From positions 1-64,000 of the forward strand of contig NZ_SPPC01000012.1 in NCBI RefSeq assembly GCF_004570975.1: 64,000 nucleotides of DNA, read 5' to 3'. Positions within the stretch are counted from its first letter, which is position 1, and every line of letters starts with the position of its first letter. This document shows, piece after piece, positions 53,597 through 61,591 of the stretch. The DNA is from Barnesiella sp. WM24. GTDB lineage: Bacteria; Bacteroidota; Bacteroidia; Bacteroidales; Muribaculaceae. The notes under the pieces are model-generated. The model saw only the letters and a list, made by a program, of their open reading frames with translations, had not been told where the DNA came from and did not search any database. The position numbers and the translations under genes were made by a program.

Positions 53597-54493
53597 TCAG
53601 CCCTCGGAGTGTTTTATCGTATCAAAGATAGCAATTAATTGGACAAGTTCCTCTTCATTTTTAAACGGGAAGGTGATTTTTCCTTTTCCCTGAGGGTTGC
53701 AGGTAAACTGAACCTTGGTGCGGAACGACGCTGAAAGATGCTTTTTAAGGATGTCAAAATCCTTATTGGTCATCGTCGTAGTCTTGGGCTTTTCAGGTTC
53801 GGTACCGTTTTCAGCCGCAAGCTGGTAAGCTTTTGCCAGCTCCTCGACTTTTCTTACAGAAAGCCCGTGCTTTATAATCTCATTATACAGTTTCAACTGA
53901 AGCGACGGCTGATTTATGGTAAGCAACGCACGTGCATGCCCCATGTCCACACGCTTGTCGCGCAACCCGAGCTGCACCTCGGCAGGAAGCTTCAGCAGGC
54001 GAAGGAAATTTGCCACCGTAGCACGCTTTTTTCCTATGCGCTCGCTCAGGCGTTCCTGAGTAAGATTATACTGGTCAATCAGCTTCTTGAACGTAAGGGC
54101 TATCTCGATTGCATTTAGATCCTCGCGCTGTATATTCTCGATAAGCGCCATCTCGGTAAGCTCGCTGTCATTGGCTGTACGTATATAGGCGGGCACCGAT
54201 GTAAGCCCCGCCCTCAGCGCCGCACGATAGCGTCGCTCTCCGGCGATTATCTGATATGCGTTGTCGCCTGTCTTTCTTAGAGAGAGGGGCTGTATTATAC
54301 CGAGTTCCCTGATTGAGGCGGCAAGCTCGTCAAGAGCCTCCTCGTCAAAAGAGGTACGCGGCTGGTCAGGGTTGGGCGAGATATACTGCAGGTCGATGTC
54401 GTTGATAGCGGAAGAACCACGCGCAGGCACGTCATCCATAGGGATAAGAGAGTCAAGCCCACGACCGAGTGCGTTACGTTTGATAGAAGCCAT
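53597..54493 (-). CDS. parB: Chromosome-partitioning protein ParB
   Basis: ParB is a CTPase clamp that loads at parS sites and organises the origin region. It is 298 residues. The N-terminal nuclease-like domain shows QIIAGERRYRAALRAG (CTP-binding GERR) and ALIENIQREDLNAIE. The central helix-turn-helix has QERLSERIGKKRATVAN, and the C-terminal dimerisation segment ends AIFDTIKHSEG. It is 26 nt downstream of parA. No parS palindrome was evident by eye. Confidence 0.97.
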   Translation of the reverse strand: MASIKRNALGRGLDSLIPMDDVPARGSSAINDIDLQYISPNPDQPRTSFDEEALDELAASIRELGIIQPLSLRKTGDNAYQIIAGERRYRAALRAGLTSVPAYIRTANDSELTEMALIENIQREDLNAIEIALTFKKLIDQYNLTQERLSERIGKKRATVANFLRLLKLPAEVQLGLRDKRVDMGHARALLTINQPSLQLKLYNEIIKHGLSVRKVEELAKAYQLAAENGTEPEKPKTTTMTNKDFDILKKHLSASFRTKVQFTCNPQGKGKITFPFKNEEELVQLIAIFDTIKHSEG

Positions 54494-54519
54494 AGATAGT
54501 TTTTTAGGTTGTTATGAGG

Positions 54520-55305
54520 TTATTCGGCATGAACCGCTGCACGTCTGTGTTTTGCGATAAGCTCCTTGGCAAGCATTGTATGGCTTGTTGCACCGCGGCT
54601 TTCCGGGTCATAAAGCAGCGCCGGCAGTCCGTGGGAGGGCGCCTCGCTGAGCCTGATGTTTCGCGGAATAACAGTGTTGAACACCATGTCGCCGAAGTGA
54701 CCTTTCAGCTCTTCATAAATCTGATTGGCGAGACGCAGGCGCGCGTCATACATCGTGAGGAGAAATCCCTCGATTTCCAGATGGGGGTTGAGCTTCGACT
54801 TTATTATACGTATAGTGTTGAGAAGCTTGCTTATGCCTTCAAGCGCGAAGTATTCAGCCTGGACAGGTATTATCACCGAGTCGGCGGCAGTAAGCGCGTT
54901 TACGGTAATAAGCCCGAGCGAAGGCGAACAGTCGATCAGTATATAGTCATATTTTTCAGCTACCGGAGTGAGCACGTTAAGCAGTATCCTCTCCCTGTCG
55001 GGCTTGCTGACAAGCTCCAGCTCCGCTCCGGCAAGGTCGATGCGCGAGCCGACAAGGTCAAGCCCGTCGACACATGTAGCCACCTGAGAACCGTCGACAG
55101 GGTAATTGTCGACAAGACACTCGTAAATGGACGAAGACATGGAGCGCGGATCGATACCGTATCCTGAAGTGGCGTTTGCCTGAGGGTCGGCATCGATGAT
55201 GAGCACTTTCTTACCTTGATTTGCGAGCGATGCCGCAAGGTTTATGGTAGTAGTCGTCTTACCTACCCCGCCCTTCTGATTGGCTATTGCAATAATTTTA
55301 CCCAT
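54520..55305 (-). CDS. parA: Chromosome-partitioning ATPase ParA (Soj)
   Basis: The 261-residue Walker-type ATPase works with ParB in origin segregation. It starts [19 protein letters not shown], with the deviant Walker A KGGVGKTT. Motif A' is [16 protein letters not shown], and Walker B is [15 protein letters not shown]. It lacks the N-terminal helix-turn-helix of plasmid ParA, consistent with a chromosomal protein. It is first in the leftward parAB-DUF5683-mltD cluster. Confidence 0.97.
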   Translation of the reverse strand: MGKIIAIANQKGGVGKTTTTINLAASLANQGKKVLIIDADPQANATSGYGIDPRSMSSSIYECLVDNYPVDGSQVATCVDGLDLVGSRIDLAGAELELVSKPDRERILLNVLTPVAEKYDYILIDCSPSLGLITVNALTAADSVIIPVQAEYFALEGISKLLNTIRIIKSKLNPHLEIEGFLLTMYDARLRLANQIYEELKGHFGDMVFNTVIPRNIRLSEAPSHGLPALLYDPESRGATSHTMLAKELIAKHRRAAVHAE

Positions 55306-55326
55306 AAGCAGTTACAATTGACTACG

Positions 55327-55360
55327 CAAAGATAATTATTAATCTTCAATAACCGCCAAA
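55327..55360 (-). promoter_or_regulatory. Promoter of the parAB cluster
   Basis: Minus-strand TTTG (55360-55357), a 22-nt spacer and TATCTTTG (55334-55327) lie just upstream of parA. The spacer is one base longer than usual. Confidence 0.6.
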
Positions 55361-55476
55361 ATCAAAGGTATCATTTTGCGTTAAATGTTGATAACTGACC
55401 GTTTGTGTTAATAACGCCACGCCGGAATATTCGGTAAAGAGACCGTCGCGACGGAGCGAAAGTCATCTTATTTTCT

Positions 55477-55484
55477 TATCTTTG
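55477..55484 (+). promoter_or_regulatory. -7 element of surE
   Basis: TATCTTTG fits the consensus 44 nt before the ATG; no TTTG is seen at the right distance upstream. Confidence 0.4.
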
Positions 55485-55527
55485 TGACTGTATTCTTTAT
55501 TTAGTAACCACCAAAATCAGATAATTC

Positions 55528-56298
55528 ATGGCAAAGACAGATAAGCCGCTCATATTGATCACCAACGATGACGGCATAGACGCGCCGGGCATCCATGAGC
55601 TTGTCAACTACGTCAGGGAGATGGGTGAAATCGTGGTCGTGGCGCCTGATTCCCCCCACTCGGGACAGTCATCGGCAATATCGGTCAACAAGGTATTGCA
55701 GATAACTTCTCACGCCGACTATAACGGAGCAAAGATGTATTCGGTCAACGGCACGCCCGTTGACTGCATAAAACTCGGCATGCACGCAATCGTCACCCGC
55801 CGCCCCGACCTGATACTCTCGGGCATAAACCACGGGTCAAACTCAGGCAACTCGATAATATATTCCGGCACGATGGGTGCGGTATTGGAAGGATGTATGC
55901 TCGGAATCCCGTCAATCGGTTATTCCTACCACTCCCATGACCAGGGGAGCGACATGACCTGCTGTGATGAGACGGTAAAGACTATAACTTCCCGCGTGAT
56001 TGAGCGGGGACTGCCTGCCGACATATGCCTGAATGTCAACATACCCAAGTGTGAGAAGGTATGTGGCATAAAAGTCGCACGCGCCGCCAGGGGATACTGG
56101 ACCGAGGAATATGCCGACTATACCGACCCCCACGGCAAACCGTTTTACTGGCTGACCGGCAGATTTCATAACGAAGAGCCCGACAACCCCGAGACCGACC
56201 TCTATTGGACCGACCGCGGGTATGTGTCGGTCGTGCCGTGTCATCCCGACCAGTCGGCGACAGCCTCTGTGGCAGAAATCGGCGACCTGCTGAGTTAA
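55528..56298 (+). CDS. surE: 5'-nucleotidase SurE
   Basis: SurE is a metal-dependent 5'/3'-nucleotidase and exopolyphosphatase. The 256-residue protein starts with LILITNDDGIDAPG, which carries the two metal-binding Asp residues. It continues with APDSPHSGQSSAIS, VNGTPVDCIKLG and LILSGINHGSNSGNSIIYSG, the family hallmarks. It is divergent from parA and monocistronic, with a terminator immediately after. Confidence 0.97.
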   Translation: MAKTDKPLILITNDDGIDAPGIHELVNYVREMGEIVVVAPDSPHSGQSSAISVNKVLQITSHADYNGAKMYSVNGTPVDCIKLGMHAIVTRRPDLILSGINHGSNSGNSIIYSGTMGAVLEGCMLGIPSIGYSYHSHDQGSDMTCCDETVKTITSRVIERGLPADICLNVNIPKCEKVCGIKVARAARGYWTEEYADYTDPHGKPFYWLTGRFHNEEPDNPETDLYWTDRGYVSVVPCHPDQSATASVAEIGDLLS

Positions 56299-56319
56299 CG
56301 ACCTACAGTCATAAAGTAA

Positions 56320-56357
56320 TAGCGGCATCACCGGAAGTCAGGCGATGCCGCTATTTT
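56320..56357 (+). terminator. Terminator of surE
   Basis: TAGCGGCATC pairs with GATGCCGCTA over 14 nt, followed by TTTTTTA. It lies between the convergent surE and fumarase genes. Confidence 0.82.
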
Positions 56358-56387
56358 TTATATCAGCGTAAAGCGTTTACGGGATAG

Positions 56388-58037
56388 TTATTTCGCTACG
56401 GGACAGCCGTTGCAACGCTCGGCAATCTGAGTGAAGAAATCATTGCCCTTGTCATCTACGAGGATAAACGCGGGGAAATCCTCAACCTCGATTTTCCAGA
56501 TAGCCTCCATGCCGAGTTCGGGATATTCAAGACACTCGACTTTCTTGATGCTGTTGTAAGCGAGGATTGCTGCGGGACCGCCGATGCTGCCGAGATAGAA
56601 ACCTCCATGCTTGTGGCAAGCGTCGGTAACCTGCTTGCTGCGGTTGCCCTTGGCTATCATCACCATTGAACCGCCTGCTGCCTGGAACTGGTCGACATAA
56701 GAGTCCATACGTCCGGCGGTGGTAGGGCCGAATGAGCCTGAAGGCATGCCCTCCGGAGTCTTTGCCGGTCCTGCATAATAGATAGGATGATCCTTCAGAT
56801 AATCGGGCATTGCCTCTCCGCGGTCAAGGCGCTCTTTAATCTTCGCATGCGCGATGTCACGACCCACCACGATTGTACCGTTAAGCGAGAGACGGGTCGA
56901 CACGGGATACTTGGTCAATTCAGCGAGTATCTCAGGCATCGGGCGGTTAAGGTCAATCTTCACTACATTACCTTCGCCCTGCTTGCGCAGCTCGTCGGGA
57001 ATAAGTTCACCGGGGTTGGTGTCGAGTTTTTCAATCCAGAGTCCGTCCTTGTTAATCTTGGCTTTCACATTACGGTCGGCAGAACAGCTCACACCGAGAC
57101 CGACGGGACACGAAGCACCGTGACGCGGCAGGCGGATGACGCGGATGTCATGGGCAAAATACTTGCCGCCAAACTGTGCGCCAAGACCGATATTCTGCGC
57201 TTCCTTGAGGAGCGTCTTCTCAAGCTCCACGTCACGGAAAGCGCGACCATACTCATTTCCTGTCGTAGGAAGATTGTCATAATACTTAACCGAAGCCTTC
57301 TTGACTGTGGCAAGGTTCATTTCAGCCGATGTTCCGCCGATGACAAACGCAATATGGTAAGGCGGACATGCAGCCGTTCCGAGCGACTTCATCTTCTCAA
57401 CGAGGAAGGGCACGAGCTTCTCAGGATTAAGAAGCGCCTTGGTCTCCTGATAGAGATAAGTCTTGTTTGCCGAGCCGCCACCCTTTGCGACAAAGAGAAA
57501 TTTGTATTCATTGCCGTCTACAGCGTAGAGGTCAATCTGGGCGGGAAGATTGCAGCCGGTGTTAACCTCGTCATACATATTGAGCGGGGCATTCTGCGAA
57601 TAGCGCAGGTTGCAGCCGGTGTAAGTGTCATAGACACCGTGTGACAGCTGCTCCTCGTCACCGCCGCCGGTGTAAACATTCTGACCCTTCTTACCGATGA
57701 CAATCGCAGTACCGGTGTCCTGGCAGAAAGGAAGCTGACCTTTTGCGGCGATTTCCGCGTTGCGGAGCATCGTAAGAGCCACAAACTTGTCATTTTCACT
57801 CGCCTCAGGGTCACTGAGTATCTTTGCCACCATAGCGTTATGCTCACGACGGAGCATGAAAGAGTTGTCGTGGGTAGCCTGGCGGGCAAGCACCCTCAGA
57901 GCCTCCGGATCAACGACAAGCATTTCGTGTCCGTTCCAATTTTCAACCTTCACGTAGTCGGAAGTAAGATGATAATATTCCGTAGTGTCAGCCGACATCG
58001 GAAACGGTTCCTGATATACAAACGGTTTTTGTGCCAT
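56388..58037 (-). CDS. Fumarate hydratase, class I
   Basis: Class I fumarase is an iron-sulfur enzyme that hydrates fumarate to malate. The 549-residue protein has both domains in one chain. The N-terminal alpha domain contains [36 protein letters not shown] and [15 protein letters not shown], with candidate cluster Cys residues. The C-terminal beta domain carries [20 protein letters not shown] and [17 protein letters not shown]. It ends [10 protein letters not shown]. The single-chain layout is that of FumA/FumB. It stands alone. Confidence 0.95.
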   Translation of the reverse strand: MAQKPFVYQEPFPMSADTTEYYHLTSDYVKVENWNGHEMLVVDPEALRVLARQATHDNSFMLRREHNAMVAKILSDPEASENDKFVALTMLRNAEIAAKGQLPFCQDTGTAIVIGKKGQNVYTGGGDEEQLSHGVYDTYTGCNLRYSQNAPLNMYDEVNTGCNLPAQIDLYAVDGNEYKFLFVAKGGGSANKTYLYQETKALLNPEKLVPFLVEKMKSLGTAACPPYHIAFVIGGTSAEMNLATVKKASVKYYDNLPTTGNEYGRAFRDVELEKTLLKEAQNIGLGAQFGGKYFAHDIRVIRLPRHGASCPVGLGVSCSADRNVKAKINKDGLWIEKLDTNPGELIPDELRKQGEGNVVKIDLNRPMPEILAELTKYPVSTRLSLNGTIVVGRDIAHAKIKERLDRGEAMPDYLKDHPIYYAGPAKTPEGMPSGSFGPTTAGRMDSYVDQFQAAGGSMVMIAKGNRSKQVTDACHKHGGFYLGSIGGPAAILAYNSIKKVECLEYPELGMEAIWKIEVEDFPAFILVDDKGNDFFTQIAERCNGCPVAK

Positions 58038-58068
58038 ATATAGTTAAGTATTTGGTTATGCTATCGTG

Positions 58069-58100
58069 CAAATTTACACAATCCCAACCTACAAAACAAG
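58069..58100 (-). promoter_or_regulatory. Promoter of the fumarase gene
   Basis: Minus-strand CTTG (58100-58097), a 20-nt spacer and TAAATTTG (58076-58069) precede the ATG by about 30 nt. Confidence 0.58.
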
Positions 58101-58227
58101 AATATTACACTTATTTCACAGTAGCGGCAAGAGTAATATTGCGCTCCGCGAGTGTGACCCGCGGATTCCATGACGTCAAGCATCTCGAGCGACAGCGCCG
58201 GAGCTGCTAAAGAGCGTCCGTGGCAGC

Positions 58228-58255
58228 GTTAACAAATATTGGGGAACGGAGTCTA
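58228..58255. repeat. GTTAAC/GGGGAACGG element, copy 2
   Basis: GTTAAC is followed, after a short spacer, by TTGGGGAACGGAGTCTAA. It shares this string with the element at 45006-45029 apart from the spacer and one base. It lies at the 3' end of the secreted-protein gene. The stem of copy 1 is not kept here. Confidence 0.3.
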
Positions 58256-58885
58256 ATATGTGTGGATGAATTTGCGGTAATAACCTGTGTAGCTGTCAAA
58301 ACTGTAACTGTCACGATTCCGGATTATTCGGATAAAGGTGTCACTGTCTTCATCATAGACTTTTCCGAACATTTCCTTGAAATAGTTGTCAAACCTTGTT
58401 TTATCCCAGGAATAAACTAAATCGGATATTATTCTATCACTTGGTTTGCTTTCAAACCATAATGGTTCAATCACGACATATGAATTCTTATAATACCAAT
58501 TGATATTGCGTCTCTCGTAGCGTTCACGGAGCCGTCCGTAAACGTAAGTTGTGTCTTCCTCCAATTTACTCCGATATTCTTTCCCTCCTTTGTGCCACAC
58601 TCCAACGCCACTGATATCACCATCACTGGGCATCGTGAAAGTGATATATAGTGTGTCCGGACGGTTTTTGGTGTCGGCCAGCTCAAGGATATTGGATTTG
58701 GTCAACGCATCATACATCTGGGTGATTCTGACTGTTTTAGGTTTTCCCATTCCAAATTCCTTGACAAAAACCTCCTTGACTATTTCTTTAAGCGGCGGCA
58801 CGGCAGCCTTTGCTCGACGCTGCGCGCTGACACACACCGGCATCATCGCCGCCATAACCAAAATCAATACCAATAATCGTTTCAT
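58253..58885 (-). CDS. Secreted protein of unknown function
   Basis: The 210-residue protein has a signal peptide (about 1-21, MKRLLVLILVMAAMMPVCVS, cleavage near AQR). The mature part is rich in charged and Tyr residues (RLRERYERRNINWYYKNSYV; YSFDSYTGYYRKFIHTY). I do not recognise a family. It lies downstream of the RHS remnant on the same strand, separated by 43 nt, and could belong to that accessory region. Its stop lies inside a short repeat-like string. Confidence 0.6.
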   Translation of the reverse strand: MKRLLVLILVMAAMMPVCVSAQRRAKAAVPPLKEIVKEVFVKEFGMGKPKTVRITQMYDALTKSNILELADTKNRPDTLYITFTMPSDGDISGVGVWHKGGKEYRSKLEEDTTYVYGRLRERYERRNINWYYKNSYVVIEPLWFESKPSDRIISDLVYSWDKTRFDNYFKEMFGKVYDEDSDTFIRIIRNRDSYSFDSYTGYYRKFIHTY

Positions 58886-58928
58886 ATACTACAAATTTAA
58901 ATGATTAGTTATACTAAAATAATTATAA

Positions 58929-59033
58929 TTAAATCACCCGCTTGACCGCCCCGTTCTCGTAGACCACCGGGCAGGATAAGTCGAGTGTGTCACGGCGTAG
59001 CCTGGTATTGAGTATTCGAAAAATATTATCCAT
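58929..59033 (-). pseudogene. RHS-core remnant
   Basis: A 34-codon frame ends LDLSCPVVYENGAVKRVI. The segment YENGAVKRV resembles the RHS core of Bacteroidetes RHS proteins, where this string lies well upstream of the tip. No RHS sequence continues on either side. It is best read as a scrap of a former RHS gene. Its ATG overlaps the end of the lipoprotein gene by 8 nt, but I see no sign that it is functional. Confidence 0.5.
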
Positions 59034-59541
59034 GGCAATCGACGAGATAATATACAAAAGTAAATACATATTGTTTTGCGGCATCAACATAATGGAGGCG
59101 ACCGCTATTTAGTAGAGATAAATTGTTTACATGGTCTAAAATACTGTCAGTAAACTCTTCTTGTGAAGAATATAGCTTTCTATATGTAGGAGTCAATATT
59201 TTATCGTTTTCACAATCTTTTTTCTCCTCATAGCTTTTATAGCGAATAACAAGAGCCTTATTCAAAACATAAAGATTGCTGTCAAGGCAAACTTCGCATA
59301 TAACAGTAATGTTACCATTGATTTCTTCAGGAAAAGAGTCTATACATACATGAAATCTTTTATGCGACATTATTGAATCTGCTGCATTATTATAAATTTC
59401 ATTTAAGTCAGCATGGGAATACATAATTCCGTATTCATTTTGCCCATAATCAGATGTATTATCTGATGGTCTATTCATTGAGCATGAGACATTCAGTAAG
59501 GCACAATGTATTAGAAATATTATTATTTTGAATTTATCCAT
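59026..59541 (-). CDS. Small exported protein, candidate immunity to RHS tip 1
   Basis: The 171-residue protein has an N-terminal hydrophobic segment followed by a Cys at residue 20 (LNVSCSMN), an imperfect lipobox, so it may be a lipoprotein. The mature part is acidic and Tyr-rich, with no family I recognise. Its start overlaps the end of the metallopeptidase tip by 19 nt, the arrangement expected for a toxin-immunity pair. An immunity role is inferred from position only. Compared with the second pair, the sequences share little but have matching length and exported layout. Confidence 0.65.
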   Translation of the reverse strand: MDKFKIIIFLIHCALLNVSCSMNRPSDNTSDYGQNEYGIMYSHADLNEIYNNAADSIMSHKRFHVCIDSFPEEINGNITVICEVCLDSNLYVLNKALVIRYKSYEEKKDCENDKILTPTYRKLYSSQEEFTDSILDHVNNLSLLNSGRLHYVDAAKQYVFTFVYYLVDCHG

Positions 59542-60056
59542 GGTGAGTACTTTGTTAATAATGAGGTCAGTAGTGGCTGGGATTTTAAATAGTCGGGATA
59601 AGAATCATATATCCTGCTATTATTTGCAGCAGCTCCTTCTTTAAAAGAAATAATGCCAAGAATATTCTTATAATAAGAGTATCTTGTGCTGAGTGATGAA
59701 ATTGCATCATGATATAACCTTCCAAAGATATTATTTTCACCTACCATTGCTCCCGATGAAAACATAAGGTTATCGGAAAGTTCATTGGCATTAATGCTGA
59801 TTGCTGCTTCAAACGCGTAGGCTTCTACTTCATTGAATATTGCGCGTCCACCTTGTCCGTTAAGGAACTGTCCGACGTGCATCGATTCGTGGACTATAGC
59901 GGAGATAAAACCATTTCTGTCCAATGCCTGGTTAAGGTATATCTTGGCGTCACCAAAGTATTCACATTCGGGGGTGTACATGAAGTCGTTGAACCATACT
60001 TCCATTCCTGTCGGGTCGGTGTTGTTGACGGGGTCGTTGGCGCAGAATTCATTCAT
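59523..60056 (-). CDS. Orphan RHS tip 1 with HExxH metallopeptidase domain
   Basis: The 177-residue protein begins inside the RHS core: MNEF then CANDPVNNTDPTGMEVW, the usual RHS-repeat-associated end. The tip that follows carries VHESMHVGQF, a zinc-protease HExxH, and 13 residues further FNEVEAY with a possible third ligand (EVEA). A variable tail ends IYDSY and LLTKYSPW. The first 80 or so residues are about 95% identical at DNA level to tip 2. The upstream RHS barrel is missing, so this is an orphan tip. It may be a toxin or a recombination donor; which one is not shown. Confidence 0.72.
   Translation of the reverse strand: MNEFCANDPVNNTDPTGMEVWFNDFMYTPECEYFGDAKIYLNQALDRNGFISAIVHESMHVGQFLNGQGGRAIFNEVEAYAFEAAISINANELSDNLMFSSGAMVGENNIFGRLYHDAISSLSTRYSYYKNILGIISFKEGAAANNSRIYDSYPDYLKSQPLLTSLLTKYSPWINSK
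59803..60047 (-). repeat. Direct repeat in RHS tip 1
   Basis: About 245 bp match 60882-61126 with about 13 differences counted by eye. The repeat covers the end of the RHS core and the HExxH region. Outside it the two tips diverge sharply. Confidence 0.85.
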
Positions 60057-60104
60057 TTTCGCAGTATTGGAGAAAAAAGTTGAACATATAATAACGGTAA
60101 TTTA

Positions 60105-60629
60105 TTAGGGGTGGGTATCATTACAACTGTTTTTTATGGGGACAACGTCATAATAAAAGGATAGCCCAATTACTCCGGCATGTTCAAATTCGTTAAGTGT
60201 GCATTGTGCCCTTTTCTTAATGACGGCTGGTACATTCATCTGTTTACGCCAATTAAGACATCTGGCATACTCACGTGCTACAATAGAATCAATTCTCAGT
60301 TTGGTCTCAGTTGAAATATCCTGTTGGTGGATTGTCGTTTTTTCAAAATTTGTTTTTTCATCATATATATATACCACTCTTATTATTTCATTCATTTTTG
60401 TATAAATAATCAATTTCATATTGGATGCTCCCATCTTGCGTGTTCCCTCCTAATCATAAAATTCCTGCCAAACAACTCGATATATGCTATCGGTAGAATT
60501 CATAGTATCCGTTATCGTTGATTTTTTACCTGCAATTTGCTCACACAATATCGCAGAATCATCTTGTTGGCAATAAGACGCCAAGATACACTTAAATAAT
60601 ATTAATGACACAACTATCAATCTTACCAT
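60105..60629 (-). pseudogene. Candidate immunity gene of tip 2, broken by TAG
   Basis: A start at 60629 overlaps the end of tip 2 by 7 nt. The frame gives a signal-like N-terminus (MVRLIVVSLILFKCILASYC, Cys20) and 59 residues to EFYD, then a TAG at 60452-60450. The same frame continues with EGTRKMGASNMKLIIY to the next stop at 60105. Read through, it would be about 174 residues, like the 171-residue gene of tip 1. A downstream ATG at 60434 opens a 109-residue piece. It could be a nonsense mutation, or two short genes. Confidence 0.6.
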
Positions 60630-61303
60630 GGTGAATATTTTAAAAGTATTGACTTTATATTATTATGATATAATTGACGGCTATTTGGCATAAATGAATA
60701 GGAATCATATATTCCACTATTATTGGCACTTGCTTCTCTCGTAAAGACAAACATGGCATTTGTAAAGTGTTCTTTAGAATAGCCCGACAGTAATTGATTC
60801 ATTGAATTCACGTATCTATTCTCACCCGACAAAGCTCCAGAATTAAAAGGCGTTTCTAAGTCAAAACTTATTAATGACGTAGCTGCTTCAAATGCGTAGG
60901 CTTCTACCTCGTTAAATATTGCGCGTCCACCTTGTCCGTTAAGGAACTGTCCGACGTGCATCGATTCGTGGGCTACAGCGGAGATAAAACCATTTCTGTC
61001 CAATGCCTGGTTAAGGTATATCTTGGCGTCACCGAAGTATTCACATCCGGGAGTGTACATGAAGTCGTTGAACCATACTTCCATTCCGGTTGGGTCGGTG
61101 TTGTTGATGGGGTTGTTGGCGCAGAAGAGGTAGGGTGTCTGGGTGCGTGCATGGAAGTCATATATGTTGAGCCCGTACATGGCGTCCAGCTCCTTGCCCC
61201 CGAACTTGTAGGGCTGCACCGAGGCGCCTTTCCACGCGTCGGCAAACGTCAGTCCGTAAGGGTAACAGTGGTTGTGTCTGGAAGAGAAGAGAGGCGTTTT
61301 CAT
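60623..61303 (-). CDS. Orphan RHS tip 2 with HExxH metallopeptidase domain
   Basis: The 226-residue protein starts inside the RHS core (CYPYGLTFADAWKG, SVQPYKFGGKELDAMYGL, then CANNPINNTDPTG), so it lacks the long barrel and any secretion signal. The tip has AHESMHVGQF (HExxH) and FNEVEAYAFE. The tail differs from tip 1 except for ANNSGIYDSY and the end LLKYSPW. A good promoter lies just upstream, so the fragment could be expressed as it is. It is overlapped by its candidate immunity gene. Toxin activity is inferred. Confidence 0.75.
   Translation of the reverse strand: MKTPLFSSRHNHCYPYGLTFADAWKGASVQPYKFGGKELDAMYGLNIYDFHARTQTPYLFCANNPINNTDPTGMEVWFNDFMYTPGCEYFGDAKIYLNQALDRNGFISAVAHESMHVGQFLNGQGGRAIFNEVEAYAFEAATSLISFDLETPFNSGALSGENRYVNSMNQLLSGYSKEHFTNAMFVFTREASANNSGIYDSYSFMPNSRQLYHNNIKSILLKYSPW
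60882..61126 (-). repeat. Direct repeat in RHS tip 2
   Basis: Partner of 59803-60047, 1079 bp away. The high identity implies recent duplication or gene conversion. Confidence 0.85.
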
Positions 61304-61325
61304 GATGTGATAAGTTGGTTTTTCG

Positions 61326-61357
61326 CAAATATATTGTTTTGTGTATGAATTTGCAAG
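61326..61357 (-). promoter_or_regulatory. Promoter directly upstream of RHS tip 2
   Basis: Minus-strand CTTG (61357-61354), a 20-nt spacer and TATATTTG (61333-61326) end 22 nt before the ATG at 61303. The spacing fits a short leader of about 15 nt. Confidence 0.6.
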
Positions 61358-61533
61358 TTTTTAAAGTAACAAATATCAGATTATTACTTAATCCGGAATG
61401 CGTTGCAATATAAAGCAAGTAATATGTTTTGGCAAAGCACAAAATATAGCCAAAACATACTATTTCGTAGTCTTCGGTGAGTTCCGGCTTGGCATCTTCG
61501 GGGATATGAATAATTCGTGATAACTCGAAGACA

Positions 61534-61565
61534 GTCAACCCCGACATCACTGCCGGGATTGACTG
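61534..61565. terminator. Hairpin after the TonB-receptor gene
   Basis: CAGTCAACCCCG and CGGGATTGACTG form a stem (one G-U pair, one mismatch) 27 nt past the receptor stop. The T-tract is weak. The remaining gap to the RHS tip promoter shows nothing else. Confidence 0.55.
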
Positions 61566-61591
61566 TCTTTGTATGATTAAGCTGTTTTATT

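Noticed and set aside
53579-53615. Hairpin at the 3' end of parB as a terminator
   Set aside because: The stem is short, includes coding sequence and has no T-tract.
53597-55305. parS site near parAB
   Set aside because: I looked for a GTTTCACGTGAAAC-like palindrome and found no convincing match in or around the genes.
61158-61550. Open frame in the gap upstream of RHS tip 2
   Set aside because: It runs through the promoter and out of phase into the RHS tip gene; the gap part (for example SRIIHIPEDAKPELTEDY) looks protein-like, but I could not link it to any family.
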